Assembly: GCF_901000735.1 (NCBI RefSeq)
Contig: NC_081544.1
Location: forward strand, 24,787,049 to 24,851,048
DNA from: Corylus avellana
Taxonomy: Eukaryota; Streptophyta; Magnoliopsida; Fagales; Betulaceae
DNA length: 64,000 bases
Direction: 5' to 3'
In this document: one piece after another, positions 1 to 11,100 of the stretch
How positions within the stretch are numbered: position 1 is the stretch's first letter
Layout of the letters: each line of letters begins with the position of its first letter
Program-made: the position numbers and the translations under genes
The notes under the pieces: generated by a model
Seen by the model: only the letters and a program-made list of their open reading frames with translations
Databases searched by the model: none
Told to the model about the DNA's origin: nothing

Positions 1-1057
1 GCACTACAAAAAACATGCAGTTTATTGACGTATGTGAACAAAAAACTTGCAGCCTATAGGCGTGATCAAAATCAACTTAGGCTTTTGTATATGTATGTGA
101 AAATTGGGGTATATTTCATTTTTTGATCAAGGGGAAGGCCTTTCAATGCTATATATATACGAGTTACATTGACTCAAATTAAGTGGGTTTAAATGGGTCT
201 TTTAATTGAAAGGATGTCAATGAAATGATATTTTTAATGGAGACGTGTGATAATAGATCAGTTTGACTGAAGTATAGTTTTATCCAATTAGCTTCATGAG
301 GGCATCAATGCAACTCAATACAACTAATACTAATAGAATTAAAAATTCTTATTTCGAGAGTTGAACTCTTATCCTAATATATGCCAAACTACTTTGAAAA
401 TTTCCTTCTGACCATGTACTAAACCACAACCACCAATGGTGATAAGATATTATTTTGTGGTCCTATAAACAATTAAACCTAATTAATTTATAGGCTTTTT
501 CCACGTCTTAATTATGATTGACGACGAATAGTCATAAGCTTTAAAGTTCTAGGTACTTTATATAAACTCTATTTCACACCAAAAATAATACAATATTGAT
601 GACATTTCATCAATTTTCTCTTGTTTACCTGCTTGTCCACGAAAAAAAAAAAAAAACAGTTGAATTTCTGCTTTTGTTTATAGGATACAATACAGAAACT
701 ATTTCCAATATGATTTTATGCTTAAAAAATGACCTTGAAAATCTAATTAAATAATGTAGACCAAACGACATCACCATCATATATAACACGTACGATTGGC
801 ACTTTTATAAAATATTGTATACGGAAATGTGTACTCACGTACGGCATGATTTTATTAACTAGAAAACAGAGATTTTCAACGTGAAACAATAGGGATCAGG
901 ATCCCTGCAATAGTAATCGTCAAATTGAGAGCCATCTAGATCAAATATTTCTCGGTCGGCAGGCCTTAAAAGTCAGCACAAGATATGCTACACGCAACAG
1001 CTAGTTGTCAAACAGCAGGAAGCTGGCGTATGGAACGGAAATTGCTCAACTAATTTG
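1..1057. other. A+T-rich intergenic DNA
   Basis: No open reading frame with protein-family similarity, RNA gene or clear repeat border is visible here. There are short A-runs near 640-657 and scattered A+T-rich stretches. I see nothing to annotate. Confidence 0.6.
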
Positions 1058-1465
1058 TAAGAGCATTCCTACCCTTTTTTTTTTTTTTTTTTGTCTTTTT
1101 TTTTTACATCTAAGGATTTAAACTACTTTTTGATTCTCTAGGTCAAAATACACTCTAATAGGTTCTCATAATCATTCTCTATATCATTAAAATATTTGTT
1201 TTTTTTAATTATATTATATATATGAGATGAGAAATGAGAGAGAATTGTGAGACGTGAGAGGAGAGAGGAGATAATCATTTTTTTTTATTTTAATAATCAT
1301 AAAGATTGCAATAGTGAAACCCAAAATATTAAGTTTTACTATAGCAATCATAATATTTATGGTTCATTTAAGGGGTCTGTGAGACGTTTTTTGTGAATTT
1401 TTAGACATATACCCTAAACTTAGGGAACAGACTCCCTACAAGGGAGTCCGTTGGGAATGCTCTTA
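1058..1465. mobile_element. MITE with GAGCATTCC terminal inverted repeats
   Basis: The left end reads TAAGAGCATTCCTACC and the right end reads GGGAATGCTCTTA, so the two ends are inverted copies over about 13 bp. The interior is A+T-rich and non-coding. This is the usual form of small non-autonomous DNA transposons in plants. I see no perfect target duplication, so the superfamily is uncertain. Confidence 0.6.
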
Positions 1466-2430
1466 GTAATAAAAATTGGGTGTATATATTTGTTTTACTT
1501 TCCTTTTATTTAGTGATACCCAAATCCCAAATTATAAAAAGAACTAATTAAGCACTACCACGTACCCCATCATGTAATGTTTTTCTTTAATTCTTACTAT
1601 GATTTTCTCAATTTATTTTCAAGTCCTGTCAAAAGATATGGACACGCATATATATGATGTTTTATTTGTCAAATAATTCTAGCATCATTAAAACCTAGCA
1701 TGCAGGGTTGATGAAGAGGATTATGTTCTTAATTAGCATATTCTCACAAAATTTGTTTAGGATGAGATTACGCTAAGTTTGAAATGATGAGTTTTAATTA
1801 ACTATCTAAATTAAAATTCATTTTCGAAATCCAAATAGTTGGAATTAAATACTAATCAAAGGATTATGCCTCAACTAAAATTTATTACGAATGTCCAAAT
1901 TTAGAAGTCAAATCCTACGAACACAAGAAACTACTAATTAATATGTGATTCTGCGAGTTTAATTATACCAGAGAATGGTTTGATAATCATACGTTCAATC
2001 AAAATTTAGAAACAGTAATTTCTCCTTGGGAAAAGTCCACATAACCTCCTCAAACTACCACCAAATTGACAATGTCCCCCCCAAACTTTAAATTGCGACA
2101 ACGTACCTCCCAAACTACTAAAANNNNNNNNNNNNNNNNNNNNAAAAAAAAAAAAAAAATCCTTTAACAAAAAGAATTTGTTAAAATGGACAACTCCCTC
2201 TCTTGCTATAAAACCATCTCGATTAATTTGGTCAATAATAAGATAAGTAAGAGAGCGACTTTGGTGCACCTGTTGCACAAAAGTCACATTTTGTGCTACC
2301 AATAAGAAGCTGACACATCAGTCAATTTCATTAGACTTATACTTAAAATAAAAATTCAACCACACTAAATTATACTCTGGATAAAATAAAATTTTAGATT
2401 TTTTCCAAAAAAAAAAAAAAACAGAAGTGA
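1466..2430. other. Intergenic DNA with truncated repeat arm and a 20-bp gap
   Basis: From about 2029 to the gap, the sequence GGGAAAAGTCCACATAACC followed by C-rich text resembles the left arm of the foldback MITEs seen at 6495 and 31606. No matching right arm is present, so it looks truncated. N bases occupy 2124-2143. The rest is A+T-rich without recognisable coding sequence. Confidence 0.45.
2124..2143. other. Assembly gap (20 N)
   Basis: Twenty consecutive N bases followed directly by an A-run. The apparent open reading frame crossing it is not real. Confidence 0.99.
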
Positions 2431-2695
2431 AGGGTGTGGCTGACCCACCCTCCCCACAGGTGGTGGCACCCAGGCCTAGTGGTGATTAAGCCTTTGACCC
2501 TCCCATGGCTGAGTGGCTCACGGCCACCCATAGGCCATGGGTGTGGCCAGCGAGCCAACCCCATGGACTGGGAGTGGTCGCGCGGCCACCCACAGGCCAT
2601 GGGAGTGGCCACGCCACCACCCCCATGCTAGGACTAGGGGTGGCTGCCGACCACTCCAAGTGGGAGAGGGGCGGCCAGCCAACCACCCCTTCACT
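2431..2695. repeat. G+C-rich GGCCAC/GTGGCC low-complexity island
   Basis: The stretch is built from short alternating blocks such as ggccaccca, ccatgggtgtggcc and gtggccacgcc on both strands. This gives several overlapping shadow reading frames but no real protein. The same type of sequence occurs at 31850-32005, 34247-34300, 44090-44440 and 63175-63560. At 31.8 and 34.3 kb it is the core of a foldback element, so here it is probably the core of a decayed relative. Confidence 0.6.
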
Positions 2696-3235
2696 TATTT
2701 TTTATTTTATTATTATTATTATTTATAAACAATTAATTTTTTATTTCATATGTGATATAATGGTTTAGTTAAGCTTTTTTTTTTTAATACTTAAGTTTGG
2801 TAAGTTTGGCTTTGGTGTCAACTTCTGATTGGTTGCACAATACTCACCTTTTGTGCAAACTCCCTATGTAAGTTATTCTCGATAAGTAATTATTACGTTC
2901 AAAAGCCATATTAATGTGCTAAATACGCCATCGAGGCACCCTGTAAACCATATTAGAGTAATATACACAAGCCATATTAAGAGAGCTAACAGATTCTTCT
3001 AGTGCTCGGCTGCTTCTTGAATCTTTATTTAAGAGGGAAATGTGCATAAGAGATAATTCGATCAACAATAACGTACACAAAATGAAAATTACTCCAAACA
3101 TTACAAGCCTGCAGTCTTATTAATTATTAAGTATCAAATACAATGGAAATCCTTAATTAATTATTTCATTTTATTTGGAATTGAAATTACAAGCCATGCA
3201 GTCTTATTCACATGCGAGCGTGCATGCCTTGAGGC

Positions 3236-3469
3236 CTAGCCAATAACGGGGACCCTATAAACGACGCTATTTTTATCAACCCAAACCCAAACCCTGTCGC
3301 AACGGAAGTCCTGTATGACAACCGATCCTTCCGGCACGATCTTAGCATCCACAAGCGGATTCTCCCTCTCAATTCTCGCCTCAGCAACCGTCCCTTGCAC
3401 TCCAACCAGCTCAGGCGATGATTTCTTACCTACAAAAAAGACGAGCAATTCAATATATATAACATGTAA

Positions 3470-3506
<37 letters not shown>

Positions 3507-3552
3507 TTGGAATATTTCTTAATTATTCATTACCGTCACACTCTGAAGCCAT
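3236..3552 (-). CDS. Potato inhibitor I family serine protease inhibitor (two exons)
   Basis: Exon 1 is 3552-3534 (ATG, six codons and one base) and exon 2 is 3429-3236. Splicing at GGTAATG and TTTGTAG gives 70 aa ending in VYRVPVIG. Hallmarks visible are PELVG near the N-terminus, ERENP, the binding-loop stretch PEGSVVIQDFRCDRV, and WVWVDK. The family (MEROPS I13) forms small, usually disulfide-poor inhibitors of subtilisin- and chymotrypsin-like proteases, often wound- or pathogen-induced. The length and the one-intron structure are normal for plants. No signal peptide is seen, so a cytosolic or vacuolar product is possible. Two points are odd. The usual SWPELVG reads SSPELVG, losing a highly conserved Trp. 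By alignment with eglin-type loops, the P1 position appears to be Gln. The single intron carries a long TA repeat. Confidence 0.85.
3473..3505. repeat. (TA)n microsatellite in the inhibitor intron
   Basis: About 16 uninterrupted TA units lie inside the 104-bp intron of the protease inhibitor gene (3430-3533). A second, shorter TA run lies at 3839-3854. Confidence 0.9.
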
Positions 3553-5339
3553 CCTTTTCCTTGATCAACCTCTTATATATATTGATGACGTGTTTATTTA
3601 TGATGTAGTATCGGTTGGGTGAAGAGATTGGGGGGGGTGTTATTTATAGAGTATCATTACGTAACTTTTGGTTCGTCATTATTGACTATTTAGATTTGAA
3701 AGCTAAGGGTTTGAATTTTTTATTTTTTTTCAAAGGAAAAAATTAGCAGTCCTTGACATAACTATCATGGTGAGGTGCCAGATAAGGATTAGCTGCAGTT
3801 TTCATTGAATATTCTTTTTCCCCGGCTGCTCTTATCTTTATATATATATATATACTTTGAATTTCATTAATAGAAGTTAAGAAATTACGACCATTTGCGT
3901 AAGTACAACTTCTTGAATACAGGGAGGAATCTGCCCCATCCAAACTGCTTTCTTGGTTAATTTACACCTGCCACCCTTCATACGTACTGTTTAGACCGTA
4001 CGTTCAGTATGATCCTTGTACAAGGTTGCCCCATTGTCGTTTTTATTGTATGAAAAGCAATTTTTTAATAGAATTTATAAATGAGAAACATAGAATTCAT
4101 TTTATTTTTAATAACTTTCATAATGAATAAGTGAATCTATCATTGAATTTGTATGTGATTCACATGAGTCTACAAATCTAATGATTGATATATTAAATTT
4201 ATAAGATGAGAGATAAAAAAAATAAAATATAAAATATTAACGCAAATCTTTCATCTTTATAAACTAATATTCATATTCATTCGCAATAAAGTCTTAAAAT
4301 CAAGTTATTCATTTTATTAGTGATTTTGTATTATGATCCATTCTCTCTATCATATTACCATCTCAAAATGGGCTTCTACTTACTCTAAGCCCATCTATTT
4401 GGGCTGGGTCTACCGTTCATTAAAGATTCATAGCATAAAATTAGGGTTACCATTTACCTTGTCGTAAAATTAGGATTGTTACAAAATAAGTCCTGTTACT
4501 GTTTCAAACATATATAGGCGCGATTCATCTTTCCCTCGCAGCTGTTGGGGCTCAACTACGTACATCCGCTTTTTCAAAGAATGGTATATAAATATAGAGG
4601 TTTGATACGGACACAACACAAACTCAACTTATGGCCAACTTCTCTCCTACGTGTAAAAAAAATTTGAATTTTAAACCAAATAAATTATTTTTTTTCCCAA
4701 ATTTTCATAATCTCAAAATTCTCTATATCAATTTTTTTTATTTAAATGACACGTAGGAGAGAAATTGGCCATAAGTTAGATTTATGTTGTGACCTTAACA
4801 TTTTTCATAAATATATAGCTAAATTCATATATTTAGATCAAAGTTATTTCCTATTTTATACGTTGAATGGGAGCCGCACGGCCCACACCACTATGTGTTG
4901 TAGGCTAAAGCAACATCATGAGATTCATGACAGAATCATACCACTCTATTTTACCTCATTTGCATTTCAATATATATAAAAGATTCTTGTAATTTATGTA
5001 CAGTTCATAAGTTTTGGAGTTCATTCAAAATGTGTATGACATGATCTATCAAAAATAATAAATACATTCACTTAGAAAAATATTAAATGTGTTTCACTTG
5101 ATCACAACAAAATGATTGCAATATAAATCCTTACAAATAATATTTGCAAGTATATATATAAATATCTTGTAGTTTTATAGATATGTATGGTGAAATTTTT
5201 ACAATGCAAAATTTTATTTATAGAGTTTTACCACACAAAATTTTTACCTATACACTTGATTTATTGGAGGAAATCAAAATTTGTCAAAATGAAATAAAAT
5301 GTTACAAAAGATTTTTAGAGGGAAGGGACATTTGCATCC
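3553..5339. other. Intergenic DNA upstream of the inhibitor gene
   Basis: A+T-rich sequence with no recognised gene. Candidate TATA-like sequences for the minus-strand inhibitor gene lie at 3572-3581 and 3592-3600, but neither can be chosen with confidence. A short minus-strand reading frame at 3743-3943 resembles no family I know. Confidence 0.4.
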
Positions 5340-6340
5340 GTTAGAGTCGATAATGGAATCAAAATCGGATTGGATTAAATTTTAGATTCTGCACATATCT
5401 CAGTATTTTGACTATAACTTTCCGTTCAAGTATTGGATTGAGGTGAAACTAGCGGCATTGGAAAGCTAACTCAAAATTATACAAATTATTGTGAAATATG
5501 ATTTTCCTGATTTGGAATTTTACTATGCCAAAATCGTCCCGCAATAAAATCTGAACGAATCCTATTCCGATTTGTACTGGAATTGCTTCCTAATTTGACT
5601 GGGAAACAAACCTCGGAATTTCCTAGGATAACTAGGGTTTTTTGGACTCTCCTAAACCCTATAAATAGACCTCTAAGCCTTTAAGAAAAGTAGACAAGTT
5701 TGGAGAACAAAATTTCCCAGCTTTTCTCTCTTTAGTTTACTTTTAGTTTTTCTTTAGGGTTAGGTTTAGGTTTTATTTTCTATAATGTGGAGCTAAATTC
5801 TCAACTAAGATTGGGATAAAGCTTCATCAATGAAGAATAATAGTACTTTCATGTAAGTCTTTATTGTTTGATTTTATGGTTTAATATTTCAATTGTTTTT
5901 CTTCTTTTCAATGTGTGGAATGATTCTTTGATATCTTTTGTGATTTACGGATACATCTGATGATTTAATTGATATTAGATTCCTTTCGTGATTTGTTCAA
6001 TAAATGGATACATGAGATGATTTTGATTAACTGTTTGAAGCATAGCAAAACATTTCTAAGATTTTAATTGTGAGAATTTCGGATTAATATTAATGAACAT
6101 GGAGTATGTTGTTATGATTTGGTGAGTGTGGATTCTCAAACCTTAGTATTTTATCTCTTGGTTTATTTTATTTAGTTTATGTTTTGTCTTTTAATTTTCA
6201 AAAACCCAAAATTCAACTTTTATTGGAACTAGATTATGGTTTAATTAGTTTATATTTAAATTTGTTTTCAAGAAAGCAATTCCCTATGGATTTGACCTCG
6301 CACTTGGAAAACATTATATTACTCACAAGACATAGCAACA
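5340..6340 (+). repeat. Partial LTR of a Gypsy-like retrotransposon, plus orientation
   Basis: This stretch matches the reverse complement of the solo LTR at 23542-24866 over most of its length. Shared text includes ctgcacat.tctcagtattttga, a CCTATAAATAGA TATA box near 5659, and the block ending in gacctcgcactt. The LTR start is missing or diverged, and the last 50 bp differ from the other copy. It has no coding capacity. The Gypsy assignment rests on LTR-style features only. Confidence 0.5.
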
Positions 6341-6494
6341 AAACTTTGTAAAAGATGAGCATCCTTATGGGGAATACCAAAAGAGGAGGGGTTATGCCCT
6401 TAATCCAGTCAGCTAAACTGAGTTGGGACCATGCTAGAGAGTCAAGCGGCCAAAAAGAAACCCTCCACGCAACACGGGCAACAAAAAAAAAGAA

Positions 6495-6889
6495 GGAAAA
6501 ATTACAGTTTACTCTCTTAAAGTTGACAACGTTTTTCAATTCGAACACTAAAGTTTCAATTTTTGCAATTCACTCCCCAAAGTTTCAATTTTTTGCAATT
6601 TGACTAATTGTATCCAAAGCTTCCCATATTGCCCATAATTTTTATTTTTTAAAAAAAATTCGGGGCCACCCCTTTGGTCATTTGGCCATTTTTGTACCCC
6701 CAAATTTGTTTTTTTTTTTTTTTTCTTCATAAAAAAAACAAAAAAATCGGGGCAATATGGGAATTTTGGGATAATATTGGTCAAATTGAAAAAAATTGAA
6801 ACTTTGTGGGGGTGGATTGCAAAAATTGAAACTTTGGTGTTCGAAATGAAAAACGCTGTCAACTTTAGGGGGTAAACTGTAATTTTTCC
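6495..6889. mobile_element. Foldback MITE, Mutator-like, 9-bp target duplication
   Basis: The left arm starts GGAAAAATTACAGTTTACTC and the right arm ends GGTAAACTGTAATTTTTCC. The inverted repeat extends over about 110 bp per arm (AAAGTTGACA, TTCGAACAC, TTTCAATTTTTGCAATTC). The flanks are both AAAAAAGAA, a 9-bp target duplication, though low in complexity. The interior contains a ggccacccct block. It is non-coding. Confidence 0.7.
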
Positions 6890-7029
6890 AAAAAAAGAAA
6901 CGAGATAAGGAGTGTCGCTTCTCACTCACTCTTTAGTCTTTCTTTGATTCTCATTCATTTTAAATAAAGCATTTAAAAATACATGTAAATCTCAAATAAC
7001 ACAACATGTTTCTGTTAATAAACAATTAA

Positions 7030-7435
7030 GGAGTAACCTCATTTTAGACCTCTGAATTACCACGCGATTTGACAAGCCCTTCTCAAACTTCAAAACCTCT
7101 CAATTTGAACCCCTGAACTTTCAATTGCAGTCAATTTGAACTCCTCCACCAGATTTTAAACATTAAAAATAAGACAATGATGTTTATACCCCTGACTTTT
7201 TATAAAATTTCAAATTTACCCTTAATTTCAAATTAAAAATAAATAAATAAAAATAAAAATCAAGGATATTTTGATCTTTATAGATATTTCCGTTAGAAGT
7301 TAACGGCTAAATCTAACAGAGGGGTTCAAATTGACTGCAATTGAAAGTTTAAGAGTTTAAATTGAGAAATTTTAAAGTTTAGAGGAGGCTTATCAAATCG
7401 CGTGGTAATTCAGAAGTCTAAAGTGAAGTTACATC
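7030..7435. mobile_element. Foldback MITE, Mutator-like, TSD AACAATTAA
   Basis: Arms of about 115 bp are near-perfect inverted copies. The left arm contains GTAACCTCATTTTAGACC and the right arm contains GGTC/AGTCTAAAGTGAAGTTAC. Both also share TACCACGCGATTTGA and its complement, and TTCAATTGCAGTCAATTTGAA and its complement. Both flanks read AACAATTAA (7021-7029 and 7436-7444), a perfect 9-bp duplication typical of Mutator-like elements. The element is non-autonomous with no open reading frame. Confidence 0.8.
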
Positions 7436-8101
7436 AACAATTAAACAAGTTGTGTAGTATCACCCACTTATTTAAACAGATTATGTCATAATTGACCCTC
7501 AACAGGTAGACATATAAGTTAGATCCATTACAAACCCAGCACGCCAACACATATTGCCAACACTTGAAATAACCTCGACGACCATGAGCCCCGATAGCAG
7601 AGCACATTGAAGAAGAGTGCTGCTTTTCCTAAAGATTATGGTTAGAGAAGAGCTTCCACAACCGCGTAAAATGTTAGATAAGAAGACAATTCTAAACTTG
7701 CCCAACACATTATTTTGTTTCTTAGCAAATGCTTCTCTCTATCCAATTTAAACCAAGTCCTGAAATATTCCTTCGAGTTACCACGGAGCCGAACACGCAC
7801 GCCACAATCATATGGATATGGTTCAAATTAGTAGGCAACCAGGAGGCAGCGACATCGACAATGTGGCTCAAACTATTACGGTTCAACCGGTAACCAGGAC
7901 CCCGAGAGATATAGAAAGCCTCATTTTTTTTAACTACTTCAGAGCTGTAAGCAAAGGTGGACAATATTCTTTACAAAATGTTTTCTTGTCAAAGGATAAT
8001 AACCTCACTCCAAATCTAAGACCCAACAATTTCCTCAAATACATTATTACAACGGACAGGAACCCACTACTTTGCAGGCAGACTCCGTCATACTTCCCTT
8101 T
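7436..8101 (-). other. 3' untranslated region and downstream flank of the MATH gene
   Basis: This lies directly after the stop codon (8104-8102) of the minus-strand MATH-domain gene. The block 7724-8089 occurs a second time, about 95% identical by eye, at 12456-12822 in an intron of the same gene. I cannot place the polyadenylation site. Confidence 0.55.
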
Positions 8102-11100
8102 TCAGTGCCCATTCGAAGGCCGGAAAACTGTATAACCATTGACACCACAAGCCAGATTTGAATAATCTGGATTATAATGGGGGTAAACATCGCCCTCCAA
8201 GTTCCTCATGCCAAGTACAGATAAATCAGAACCAGCCCGGTGCCACTGGTTCGAAATTAACCCATCTACCTGCCCATTTACATAAGGTAAAGCATTAGCT
8301 TGTGGAATGAAATCCCTCGTTGAGTCATAATGGCTGCTAGAAGACTGATAATGGGGTTGAAACCCATTCTCATGGTAACTCTGTGATCGCTCAAACCTGC
8401 AGGGGCTAGATGAGGACCCCAAATCAGCCGACATGCCCATATCACCAGGAAAAGAAAACTGTCTATTTAATAGCTGCCCATTGCTGATAGTCTGAGAAAC
8501 TGTGCTTGCCTTTGCTGCCTTCCCAACACTATGTTCATCGTCAAGCAGGTCATTGATGATATCCAGATGCTGGAACGGGAACTCCTCTCCCGACACACCT
8601 TGATTCTGCCGGCCAGATATACTGGCAGGGAACTTGGAGGATAATTGTTCCCACGATCCACTGTGCACAGGCCTATACAAGCCCAGGTTTTGAACGTCAT
8701 TAAGCAGGGAAGACTGATCATAGTGCATGTTTCTGCTGGATTCCCTTTGAGAAGTCTCCATCCAGTTGTGTCCATTCTGCAAAACGTCCCGCATTACCAA
8801 GCCATAAGGAATACCCGGGTCAATCCTCTCAGTGCTCTGGGATAAAAACATTGGTGCTGATGCCAATGTAGCTGATTGAGAGAATGCTGAGGATTGGCTC
8901 AACCCCGAGCCTTGAGAGTTAGGATGAGTAAAACCACCTGTACTTGAGGCAACAGGGTTACCCACTATGGCATTTCTATAGGACTGGGGAATATAACCAT
9001 GTGTTGCTGGTGAGGGTTCAGGACCTAACCGGCCAGTTGCACTCGCTGAACGGGCAAGCAGAGGGGGTGTTTGAACCACGGAAACAACAGGAGCAGTCGG
9101 CCTGGGACCAGGAACTAAAGGAGCACTGGACGGCCTTGAAATCACAGGTACTTGATGCGCCATGGCTTTCTCAGTTGGTTTTGGACTTGCAGCCTTCTGG
9201 ATCTCATGTTTGGGCACACCAGCAAATGGGGATGAAGTAATTGAAGGCACAGCTTTATCAGTCTGTTGTGCGACATTTGAAGAAGCTTTCCCAAGTGGGA
9301 CAGGATCCACAATAGCACTACTACGGAAGTCCACCTTAAATCGAGCAGTGGAAGTGGGATTCATGGGCAGGCTTCTAGGAGAGGATGGTACTGCTGATGT
9401 CTTATCTTTAGAGGGTCTTTCCACATCAATCTGTTCTTTCATGCTCAGTTTCTTCTGCAGCAAGACAACTTCTTCCTATTACATAGAAGAGTGAACTCCA
9501 ATCATGTCAGTCATACCAATATTTGTTCTTAATAAAGAAAAAAGAAAAGTAAGCTGAAACCATGGGAATAAAGTGACACTCTGGGAAAAAACAAAAAACG
9601 GGAGATTTGAAAAGAGACAACAGAGGACAATTTTACATATTAAGCACATCCATTAAAATCCACCTTGGACCATGCTGCAAGAACACGTATGATGCAGTTC
9701 TTTAATTGGTAAATGTGATTCAGACGCATTCCTTAGCATTGGTTAAATCCTACCTTTAAAGAAAAACAGTTTTTTCCTGGTGTCCTTTCTCTTGTGCTCC
9801 CGAATGCAATAGGAAGAAATAGGAAGCCAGAATGTTAAAAACCATTTTCGCCTTAAGAACTAAATCTTAATAAAATACAAGACAATTAGATGAGAAAAAC
9901 CATTTAAAATAATATTTCAAACAATTGCACAGCTAATCATGCCAATTTAGTAACTGCACCTTCTTAACCATTTTCTGCTCTGGCCACTTTATTCGGTCCT
10001 GCAAGGAGAGAACAGCCTCTGACTCAGATTCAGCAGCCTGCTTACAACTACCAGATAAATCACTTAGATCCCCTGCCTCCTCTGCAGGCCCAGAAGACTG
10101 ATTATCCATCTCATTTGCCCAACTACTCCCATCACAGGTCACCTTACCTCGTTGATTCTTTCCCCTACAATGTTTAAGGGCAAAATCAAATAAATACCTT
10201 ATATTCTGAGATTAGTATGCGAAGAACTGTAGCAATAAATTTACCTGCTTGGTGATTTTTGGTTTTTATAGTTTGGGAAGGAGATCCCCTTATATGGCCC
10301 ATTCATTACCACTGATGGTACAGATTCTGTAGAACCCGTTGAAGAACTATCATCCAATACTGAGTGGCTCTTTCTTTCAGCAGCACCATTTTGTGCAGAC
10401 AACAGGGAGCTAATTCCACTACTACAGGCTTCCATTGGATTATGAACTTCTGATGTGTCAGTATCCCAACTTAAAGGACTGGCATCCCGGTCTTCTGAAT
10501 CAGGCTGAAGAACTTCAGGAGCACCATCTATTGAATCAGATGCATCAGAAACATCTTCCAGCATATCAGGCTTTTCAACTACAGGTTGCAACTCCTCCAT
10601 AATGCTGTCTTGTTTTTCATCATTGGGGTTTTCCAGTTGATGCTTGTCTTGTACCACCAGAGCAGGCCTTTCCTCCCTCCCTTTTTCCTTCCCTTTCCGA
10701 TTATTTCGTTTTTGTTTGGCCTGTAGTGTAAGATACAAAGAAATATGACTCAGTGATTAAATAGAAAGCAATTGAATTCGTTTGGCGTAAGCATTTTCTG
10801 ACAACTTCTAAATTCAAAGCAATTTAATCTGGAATAAGACTTTATATATTAAGAGGACATAGGTCAACAAAAGAGTTGAATCCTCAACACTAAAAAACAA
10901 AAGGAAAATCATTTAATCTGAACACCACGAAGATTCTTTCTAAAATCTTAGATATATTTCCAATTAACAGTTAAGATTTGCATAATAACACATCCAATGC
11001 AGGCAAACCAGATCATAAACATGTAGGAGGACAGCTCAGGAACAAGAAGAATCCAAATATGTGATACGCATGGCCCCTCAGCTGACCCTGACCCTCCAGA

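Noticed and set aside
3743..3943. Minus-strand 66-codon frame ending in HHDSYVKDC, possible peptide gene
   Set aside because: It crosses a TA microsatellite, has no signal peptide, and matches no peptide family I can name.
7812..8135. Plus-strand 107-codon frame and the minus-strand frames at 7722-7964 and 12412-12618
   Set aside because: They lie in the 3' UTR of the MATH gene and in its retrocopied duplicate. The frames have differences that do not preserve protein and look incidental.
8944..9494. Plus-strand frames opposite the last MATH-gene exon
   Set aside because: They are shadows of the well-supported minus-strand exon.
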